A stretch of 64,000 nucleotides of DNA from Alopecurus myosuroides (Eukaryota > Streptophyta > Magnoliopsida > Poales > Poaceae). The notes beneath the pieces are model-generated. The model was not told the DNA's origin, searched no databases, and worked only from the letters and a program-made list of their open reading frames with translations. Position 1 is the first letter of the stretch; each line of letters opens with the position of its first letter. Below are positions 56,021 through 64,000 of the stretch, in pieces. The stretch lies in NCBI GenBank assembly GCA_028641055.1, contig CM054062.1, positions 178,394,726-178,458,725 on the forward strand, given 5' to 3'. Made by a program: the position numbers and the translations under genes.

Positions 56021-58221
56021 TCTTTTGCAAACCGCCTAGTGTTTCGGTGAATTCCTTGGCGTATTCCGAGAAGGTAATCCCCATATGGTGGATACCATCT
56101 TGGAGAACCTGCCGAGGTGAGAAGACGTAATTATTCCCAACAAGCAATCCGCCTTTTGGCGAGGGACGAATCAAGGGGGCTCGGGCGAAATAATTTTTTG
56201 CCCATGGATGAATGTATCCGATTTCATCAAAGCAGGCCTCTTGTTTTACCTTGAACTTTGCATCGTAAGTCGGAATTGGCTCAACTTATGGAAGCGTTGA
56301 AGGTCCTCCTTCATCAAGTGTCGCCCTTTCCCGCGCATCCGTGTCGGATGCATCGGGCTGGCTGGTCTGCAGGGGATAGTTGAATTCTTCCTGAGCAGCC
56401 AAATTTTCTTCACCAGCTGCCACTGGAGTGTCTGGGGCAGCTGCAGGGGATGGCTTAGGCCCCCTAAGGGAAACAACCTTATTCTTCTTCATACCCTTTC
56501 CCTTCAAAGGGACAGGAGCAAGGCTGAAAAAGAGAAAAGAGAGAGAAATCGAGATCAAAAAATCCGAGAAAGAAGGGATGCAAGAAATGCATACGAAAGT
56601 AAAGATTCCAAGTCTTACCTGGAGGTGGCGACGGGAACTCCGTCAAGATCGATCACTTCGTGGCTTGAAGAGATCTTCTTGCGTTTCCGCCCTCCGGTTG
56701 ATTGAAAGCGGGCTTTGAGCTCCGCAAGTTCAGCATCGGTGGCAAGCTGATCTTCCGTGAGATCAAGAAGTTGTAAGGAAACAAACCCGGATTAGTAAAA
56801 ATCATCCGGGAAATACAAAAGTCCGAAAAACTTCCCAAAAGGAAGAAATTGAAAAGCATACCTTGGGAGCGGGGTTTTGCGCGTTATACATTTGTATACT
56901 TTCCTCGTACCGATCACGAGTAGCTACAAGTTGGTTGACGCGCTTCTTGAATTCCTTCTTTTACAAAGCGGACTTTGTCACCCTCATTCTATCCTCGGGG
57001 CCCGAGTATTCACAAAGAAGCCGACCACCATGGTGAGAAAGAGGCTGGATCCTCCTTCCGAGCCAGCAAAGGACTGTGTCCATGCCGGTCAGAGGAGGAG
57101 AGGAAGAGACGATCTTCGTGATCCGCCTTTTTTATTCTCATCAGTTCTGAAGGCATAACTTGGACCGCGTCCAACACCCAATTGTCTTTGGGCGTGGCAG
57201 CGGAATTGATGAAAGGTGGAATTCCCGTATCCTTTCCTGGATAGGGCATGTCCGAGTGGTAGAAGAAAGAGCCCGTCCAAAACTTGACGGACTCGGAACT
57301 TTTTATTTTCAGAAACCACTCTTCCCTAAACCTACGAAGGTTGAAGGAGATGGTCCCACAAGTCGGAAGAACACCATCGGTGGTGTTGCGTTTCACATTG
57401 AAACAGTATTGAAAGAAATCTAGGTGGGGTTTTATCCCTAGTTACCCCTCAAAAAGAGCTTGGAAGCCGGCTATGTATAGAATGGAGTTGAGTGGCAGTT
57501 TGTGAGGTTGGACACCGTAATGGTCGAGTACTTGGAGGAAGAACACGGAAGGTGGGAAACCCATACCTCGATTGATATGGGAGGCCAAAACAACCCGTTC
57601 TCCGTAGTTCGGAGAAGGCTCGGAGTCGTCTTTGTCCATCCGCCATTTGTCCTTTGCGATGAACCCATCCTTCTCCATTGCGTTGAGGAGAGCCACTGCC
57701 ATGTTGCAGTGACTCCAATTCCCGGCATCGCCCTCCTCTTCGTCTTCGCCTCCGGCGGTGACGACAACCGCCATGTTGTCGCCGTCGCGGATGGAAGATT
57801 CCACCTCCTCAGTTTCGGGGAAGGGAGGAGGAGGAGGGATTGCGGACGGTGGTGGCATGTTTTCGGTGGCGGGATTGAGATCCCCGCCTGCCGTTGCGCT
57901 CTTGGGAATCTCCGGCGCGGCTGTGGAAGAGCTCGGAGGAGTTTCGAGGGTAGAGAGGATGATGTTCTCTACGATGGCGTCGACGTCGGCGGCGATCTCG
58001 GACGCTCGGGAAGGGCTTCCGGTGGCCATTTTTGGGCGGCACAACCGTGCGATTGAGCAAAAGCCGCTGATGTTAGGACTCCGGTGAGGATTCAGGACTA
58101 TGGTTCGTTCTCTGCTTTCCTTTTGCTCAAAGTTGGGTAGTGGTTCTGCGCTCTGGGGGCTCGAGGAAGAAGATGATGCGGAAGGAGAGTCGGTGGCCCC
58201 GAGACAGCTATTTATAGCCAT
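56016..58221 (-). pseudogene. 5' part of the Tat antisense ORF (PF04195-like)
   Basis: Read from MAINSCLGATDS at 58221. The first exon-like block runs to about 57160 in one frame with a single TAA near 57445, where Tyr is expected (ALFEG-Y-LGIKPHL). The block FPPSVFFLQVLDHYGVQPHK to PHLDFFQYCFNVKRNT is the signature of the Pfam family called putative gypsy-type transposon (Transposase_28). Further pieces lie at about 57158-57010, 56880-56650, 56558-56246 (PVAAGEENLAAQEEFNYPLQ) and 56174-56016. The frame then continues past the nested array at 30917. A Pro/Ser/Glu-rich low-complexity region covers residues 110-150. Such antisense ORFs are known in Tat elements; the biochemical role is unknown. 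Confidence 0.75.
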
Positions 58222-58596
58222 CTTTATGTTGAGATTAGTCCCAACGGCTCTTTTAGCCGTTGGATGATTGACGCGTGTATCGCCTAGAATCCTGGGAAAC
58301 GAGGGGGCAGGGTGATAATTGTTATCTCCTCGTTTCTCGCACGAGAATCTGTCAGAGATATGGTTTCAGACTTGACCGAACCCATACGTTCGTGACGTAG
58401 GCAATATTTCAACGCTTGCGTCACGGTTTCCTTCTCCACGAAGATTCATGGGAGAAAAGCCGGATTTCGGTAAATCCGGGTTTGGCACTAAAGATTTTTT
58501 TTAAAAGAAGAATCAAGACAAAGTGCCAACATTTGTGAAAAGAATACAAGTCCACGAGGAAAGGAAAATGTAGTCTTAATCCTTCTCGGGGGCTAC

Positions 58597-59148
58597 TGTT
58601 GGATATATGCCAAATAGGGGTATATTCGGCATTGGCTGAAGGCCGGATTACCAGGGTGGCCCACATGCAATGGAACGGAGTCCATTGAGTGGCCCAGTAA
58701 GCTGACGCGCAGGAAGCCGGATTCTAGAAGAACCCGGACCACGGACCAACGTGGTACGACTTGGAGAAGAAGCCGGATTCCATACTTTCCAAGTTAGATA
58801 CTTTCTGTAGTCTGCTAGGCTTTCTTCTTGTAAGCCCTAGTCCGCCTGTCTATATAAAGTTGGACGGGAGCCAGAAAAGTACAAGATCACAAGTTAGCTA
58901 GAAGCCAACTCTCCGGGAAGTTCATCCTCGCTGAGTTAGCGAAATCATACTCACAATTGTACTTTGTATACTTCTGGCTTCAGCCCTGATTTTAGTGAGA
59001 TTGCAGGAGTAGGAACGCCGCCTAGTTGCGACATACCGAACCTGGGTAAAACCCGTGTTCTCGTTTCCAGTTCTTCCACGTCCCGTTGCGGTTCTACCAG
59101 TAGGCTTATGGCATCCCCGTCCATGATCCTTACTATGATGTCTCGACA
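58597..59148 (+). repeat. 3' LTR of the Tat gypsy (552 bp)
   Basis: Starts TGTTGGATATATGCC after the purine-rich ctcgggggctac (polypurine tract region 58585-58596) and ends TCTCGACA. It contains a TATA box at 58852. Its last 120 bp match the 5' remnant at 23352-23471. Confidence 0.88.
58851..58859 (+). promoter_or_regulatory. TATA box of the Tat LTR
   Basis: ctatataaa in the middle of the LTR, about 255 bp from its start, followed by a leader-like stretch. Confidence 0.7.
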
Positions 59149-61741
59149 CCACTCAACGCTGCTTCAAAGTCTCTTTCGATGCCATGCGCCCGTGCAAGAG
59201 TGAGCATTGTTTCGGATCCAGAGAGAATCTGCTCCCGGCTGAATTCAGCTAGGATGTTCGTCTTATGAAACACGTCCACCAGAGCATCCAGAGTGGGCGA
59301 CATTGGGTGCGAGGAAACAGGCACTCGTGGAACGAAACGAGTACGCTTTGGAGCTTCGCGGGTACCTCATTTGCTTTGGACTCTTTCCACTCGAAAGAAG
59401 TGATAGCATCTAAAAGTGGCCTCTCCCGAAGACGAGCGGTGAGCCCAGAAAGACTACCCAGAGCAGTTGTGGCAGCAGAAAAAAGTTCATTAGTAAGGTA
59501 CAGAAATACCAAGGAAGGAACACTAGAAGAAGAGGCAATTTTCATACCCGTCAGAGAATCGGTCAAAACATGGAGTCAGGGGACTATGCCCTCTTCCAAG
59601 TTCACAAATTGTTTGAGGGCCTCAGTCTCCTTTTGCTTGGCCTCATCTATCTTTCCAGTGGCTACTTCAGCTTCTTTCTTGGCAGCAGTGACCTCTCCAT
59701 GAAGAATTGCATTCTGCTCCTCGAGTTCTTTCACTCGAGTGAGCGCAAGCTCCTTCTCAGAAGAGGTAGCACCTAGGAGTTCTAAAAAAAGAAGATGCGT
59801 AAAAAATATAGATTAAACAAAACAAATAAAGCGGAGTGTCAGAAATCTAGAAAAGGTAGGTACCTTTGGCTTTGGCAAAATTAGAATGGGAGGTTCCCTC
59901 TCCCTCACAATGTTGAGGAAGTGAGCACTCAAATCCTTCATGATGATCATGAAAGGTTGGGTAAGAAACAAAGGGGAAAAGGTCAGGTCAATATTAGAAA
60001 CACAACTTTGAGTCTATGCTCGCCTGCAAGCAGTCAAACATAGACTCAGGGGGCCACCCCCATCGGGAGCGCTAACTGCGCACCCGACAAAGTAAGCAAG
60101 GAAACTCAAGCATAAGGATAACTCACTTGGTTGCTAACATGAAATTCGGGAGCCAGCGTGTTCACATCAACCAATTCGAGTGCTCCACGATCCTGGAGCA
60201 GAGGATGTGGGTCGACTCGGTCCAGTCACATGAACGACTTAGTCCTTAGGAACCTCCTCCTGGACAACTCCTTTTTCCTTCACGCTTGGGGAGGAAGTCG
60301 AAGCAGAAGTCGTCCGAACATCAGAAAAGGCACCCGAACCAACCCCCCCTGAGGAGGAGGAGGAGCTCTGGGAGGATTACTGAAGAAGAACAAGCAGAAG
60401 GAAGGATGAATCAGATCAAACCGAATACTCGAAGAGAGCAAAAGTAAAGAAGAAGAAAAAACTTGCCTGCTTAGGGGAGTCCCCAGGCATAACATATGGC
60501 AAGGCTTCTTGGCAGCAGGCGACTAGGAAGGCGTGGCCGCATGTTGGGGAGCGATTGGAGGCCTCAAATAAATGGTGATAGCAGGAATCGGGTTCCTCAA
60601 ATCTTTGCCTTGAGTAGTACTCGAAGAACTTGAGTCCTTTGAGGTGGCTTCCTCGTGGCCGCTATCTCTCGGGTGCACTTCAGAGGAACCCCTGACTCTT
60701 TGGCAATCTCCTCAGCACCCTCGTCCATTTCCTTAGCATCTCGTGAAGAATGAGCGGTAGCAGCAGAGGGAATCAAATCAAGGTCCGTTGGCACATACAC
60801 AGTCAGGCCCTCCATAAAAGGAATGGTACCATCCTTGGGTGGATTTCTAGTTATAATGTCTCAATTCTAAGAAAGAACACATATTAAACTCAGAGAAAGA
60901 AACAAGAAACTGACTCGAGTGAAAAATGTAAAACATAATGATAAGGATACACATGCTTACCATAGTTAACTCAGTCGTTGCCGAGGAAGGAGGGACAAAA
61001 AGAACCAAGTTGATAGGATATGCTTCCTTGGTTCGGGTGATGCCTCGTAGACAAGCCTCGAGTTTGTTACTCGAGAGCTCCTCCTTGCGCAATCGATGAG
61101 ATTCATCAGCACTTGAGTAAGCCCACATGGGTTCAGCCCTAGCTTGGAGATGTTGCACTTGACGCTTCAGGAAGACCCCAGCTAGATGGACTTCTATGAG
61201 GCCGGGGGTCTTCAGAGCAGCAATCTGAGATACTAAATCCTCAGTTTGCTCCATTTCTTCCTTCAACAGCTGATTCTTCCAGGAGCTTCGCTAAACGACC
61301 CGACTCTGCAAGTCAACCAAGGGTGTTCCATCAGAATTAAGTGAGTCCTTCACGTAGAACCATCGATTTCTCCAACCAGTGACTGACTCGACGAAATACA
61401 TCTGGAAGTAACCTGCCTTCGGGTTGATCTGTATGTTGGAGCCTCCGACTTCGTGGGGATCATCCCTGATTGGCCGAGCCTTGACGTTGAAGAGCCGCTT
61501 GAATAGAGCCCAGTGGGGTGCTATGCCAAGGTAGCACTCGCATAGTACAAAGAAGCAGGCAATATGCTGCATTGAGTTGGGCGGCATGTTGTGCAACTGC
61601 ACATCGTACGCGCACAAAAGAGCAAGAGGAAATAGGTTCAGAGGGAAGGATACTCCCCTAGCGATGTGATATGTAAATTCCACTCGCTCATCAGCTTCTG
61701 GAGTTGAGCGGCTCTCCTTCCCCGGGCGCCTGCATGACGAC
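59149..61741 (-). pseudogene. Antisense ORF of a second Tat gypsy element, truncated
   Basis: Minus-strand pieces from 61741 down to 59149. 61740-61291 has the Transposase_28-type block FPLNLFPLALLCAYDVQLHN and YLGIAPHWALFKRLFNVKAR, then a GYFQMYFVESVTGWRNRWFY block. 61266-60960 and 60815-60597 are linker-like pieces separated by intron-like gaps. 59776-59580 is a coiled-coil piece, and 59566-59149 is the C-terminal region. It is a different element from the one ending at 59148: its order repeats the N- to C-terminal pattern seen in 58221-29763. It is cut on the right by the LTR at 61742 and on the left by the Tat 3' LTR. No sense-strand pol is visible. Stops and shifts make it inactive. Confidence 0.7.
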
Positions 61742-64000
61742 TGTAACATCCCTGATTTTTGGAAGTGCAAAAATCACAAAAAAATGAAACCTTTTGTTTT
61801 CTATTAAAGCAAGCCACCAAAAAAAACTCAAAGGTTATATTACTTTTTTTCTAATGCTACTGGAATTTATAATCCAAATGACCCTATTTTTTAAAACCCT
61901 AAAGAATTTTCAAAATAAAAATTTATCCATTCAAAATAATTGTTTTCTCCTAACAAACCTTATTTCGTAAAAGGTTTTCATTTCAACTATTGCTTGAAAA
62001 TAGTTAATGATGTTTAAACACTAGATAATTCTCACCTCTAATGATTCTCTACACCTCCAGAATGTTTCACATAAATAAAAGTTATCTATTTTTTTTCTTC
62101 AATGATTATACCAAGTATTAACCATAAAGTGTTTATATAAAATTATTTTGTTTATGAAAGCAAGTAAAGGACCTTGGAAAAAAATATTGGCATTTGTGAC
62201 TCCCCTCTGAAATATATAAACCCCAATTCGAAGTGTCAATTGTTTTCTAATTAGAAAAGGACATTTAATTGCTATTAGTGGTTTAATTCTATTTGTAAAA
62301 TACAACTTTTTAATAAAGTATAAAACAACACATAAATGTTTCCATTTGAAAGGGTTTATCTTTATAAAATTTTAGAAACAAATTCGAGGTCATTTGGAAT
62401 GTTAAATCAAAAGATATGGTTAAATGAATAAAAGCAGAAAAAAACGGCCAGCAGCCAGCCCAGCCCAAAACCCTTTCCCCATCCCACTCCCACGCGCGTG
62501 CGTCGAGCCTAGCAAGCCAAGCCCGCCAGCAGCCCAACAAACCGGCCCGTGCCCGCTCTCTCTCTTTTCTCTCACTGCAGTGTGGACCCCGCGCCTGACG
62601 TCAGCGATGACATTGTCATCTTCAACCTGGGGAAGAAACCGCCGGCCGTTTCGGCCAGCAATTTGCCCGTTGATTTCTCGTGTTTAAGGCCGTATTAATC
62701 CTCGTGTTTCCTCCCTTTTATGGCCATCTTCCCCCTCCGCATTTCCCCTCTCCTCGATCTGTCAATCGTGCCCCGAGGCTGCACTAATTCCTCGTCGGAG
62801 ACCACCACTGCCCGCCGGCCGTTTCCATCGAATCCGGTGAGGTATCCCGTACCCTCCGTCCCCTTCCGTTACCGGTTTCTCCCCTCGCATGTGCGCACCT
62901 CCTAAGGCTTTTTCCCGAAATTTTTTCAGCGAGGAGCTCCGCCGGCGCCCGAGAAGCTCCGTCCGCTCGACGCGGCCATCCCAGGAAACGCGAGGCCGTG
63001 CCACCGTCACCAATTGCCTCACCGTGTCGAGCTGGTCGTCTATGTGACCTTCTCTGTGCCCGAGGACCCCTGTAGCGCCGCCTCGGTGAAGATCCGAGCA
63101 GCCCGCCGCCACACTTGCCATTTCCGGCGACATTTTCCGGCGGGAGGTAACCCTATATCCCTCCCTTCAATCTTAGCCGTTAGATTCATATCCAAAGGCC
63201 ACGATAGAATCACTTGAACGAAGGGGTATGCTTTTGTTGGATCTGGATCTAACAGCCCAAATCCAAGGACTTATCCACCTCAGCGCCTAGTCAGCACGCC
63301 ACACCAGCAGTCCAGTCAGCACAAGCAACTAGAAGCAACTCAAGAAAGTACAAGTATATGAAGAAATCAAGAAGTAAACATCTACCTCTCTCTTTCTATC
63401 TTTCTTCTTATTTACTTTCTTTTCTAATTGACTTAGTGGTATTTTGTGCCCATACCACCTTGGACCAACTCGTGAGAAAGCCATGAATAATCTATCAACA
63501 CCAAGAGAATAATCCATCCAATGAACATGACTACAATGGAAATCATGAAGATAACATCAAGAAAACAAGTATGTGAAGACTTGGAGAAAATCTATACAAG
63601 TTGAAGTATAGCAAGTTGTTTTGACCAACCATTGACCCAAATGGAAAATCCCAAGACTTTATCTTATTTTTCTCTATTGTTATGAAGTTAGTTGAACCTA
63701 GACCTACCTTAACCCAAAATGGAAAAACTAACTTAGATAACTCAAGTGTCTTGATGAAAATGACTAAGTGTTACACATTGTTATGTGCTACTTTAGTTGA
63801 AGAAGTGATATGATCACCCTTGGTGAACTCTTGGAACTTCCTCGACAAGTATGGTTATAATAAAGTTGGACCACATCAAACTCAGCCTAGTCCATCCCAA
63901 GTAAACCCTTGAAACTTCCTTAAGAGGTATGGAGCCAAGAGAAAATTAATCTTTCAGACTCAAACCTTGACCTTGTCCTAGCCAACTTGGTTAAACCCCT
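61742..64000 (+). repeat. Start of a long gypsy-type LTR, cut by window end
   Basis: Begins TGTAACATCCCTGATTTTTG. It shares only the first 11 bases with the LTRs of the tandem array, so it is a related but separate family. Zones parallel those LTRs: AT-rich to about 62430, GC-rich leader-like at 62440-63180, then mixed AT-rich sequence to the end. Short ORFs in the GC-rich zone have no recognisable domain. At least 2259 bp long; no 3' border in the window. Confidence 0.65.

Larger units (their letters stand above)
23352..59148 (+). mobile_element. Tat-lineage Ty3/gypsy retrotransposon, interrupted by a nested array
   Basis: Parts: 5' LTR remnant 23352-23471, primer site 23474, gag 23610-26432, deleted pol 26553-29060, antisense ORF 29763-30917 plus 56016-58221, and 3' LTR 58597-59148. 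The 5' remnant aligns with the last 120 bp of the 3' LTR (taccgaacctgggtaaaa... to the end), which ties both sides of the insertion to one element. Without the 25.1-kb nested array it is about 10.7 kb. An antisense ORF behind pol and a second RNase H of archaeal type are known traits of Tat elements. Internal stops and deletions show it is inactive. Confidence 0.88.

Noticed and set aside
57502..58087. Plus-strand ORFs of 184 and 109 codons
   Set aside because: Opposite strand of the antisense ORF, which carries the family signature; these are shadows.
23352..59148. Reading the Tat element and the nested array as one giant element
   Set aside because: The exact GCTCA duplication and different primer sites show two separate elements.
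62424..63217. ORFs in the GC-rich zone of the last LTR
   Set aside because: Short, no domain, composition-driven.

Overview
This is plant nuclear DNA, most likely from a large-genome grass of the Pooideae (wheat, barley or oat relatives). The evidence is two intron-bearing grass-type genes, Stowaway inverted-repeat elements, long-LTR gypsy and copia retrotransposons with initiator-methionine tRNA primer sites, and deep nesting of elements. No species can be fixed from the sequence. There is nothing prokaryotic here, and operons, ribosome binding sites and CRISPR arrays do not apply.

Layout. 1-2060 is a decayed gypsy (Tat-type) gag/protease/RT fragment. 2061-3873 is short repeats, including a 403-bp direct duplication that ends 40 bp before a gene start. 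3914-6354 (+) is ALG6, the ER glucosyltransferase that adds the first glucose to the N-glycan precursor. It has six exons and one apparent missing C in exon 1 that breaks the frame. 7234-11727 (-) is a complete 17-exon LRR receptor kinase of the HPCA1/At5g49760 type (LRR subfamily VIII-1), convergent with ALG6. 11728-18350 is intergenic DNA with two inverted-repeat elements (one with a 9-bp target duplication), an old copia-type LTR, an ATTAGA-rich array and a CACTA-like end.

18340-64000 is nested retrotransposons. A minus-strand copia (18340-23351) lacks RT, RNase H and its 3' LTR. It abuts the 5' LTR remnant of a plus-strand Tat gypsy (23352-59148) that carries gag, a deleted pol and an antisense spliced ORF. 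That antisense ORF is split by a large insertion, 30923-56015, flanked by the 5-bp duplication GCTCA. The insertion is a tandem chromodomain gypsy (Tekay/Del-like): three LTRs of about 4.47 kb and two complete internal regions of about 5.83 kb. The Tat element itself ends against another Tat antisense ORF (59149-61741), which is cut by the start of a further long LTR (61742 to the window end).

The two host genes act independently: one in ER glycan assembly, the other in plasma-membrane sensing. The most unusual material is in the tandem array. It has an extra 271-codon ORF before gag, an amber codon shared by both gag-pol copies, a tRNA-like 72-bp segment inside every LTR, and an exon pair inside every LTR that joins in frame across a GC-AG intron. 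Exon borders were placed by eye from splice signals and family knowledge. No similarity search was run.
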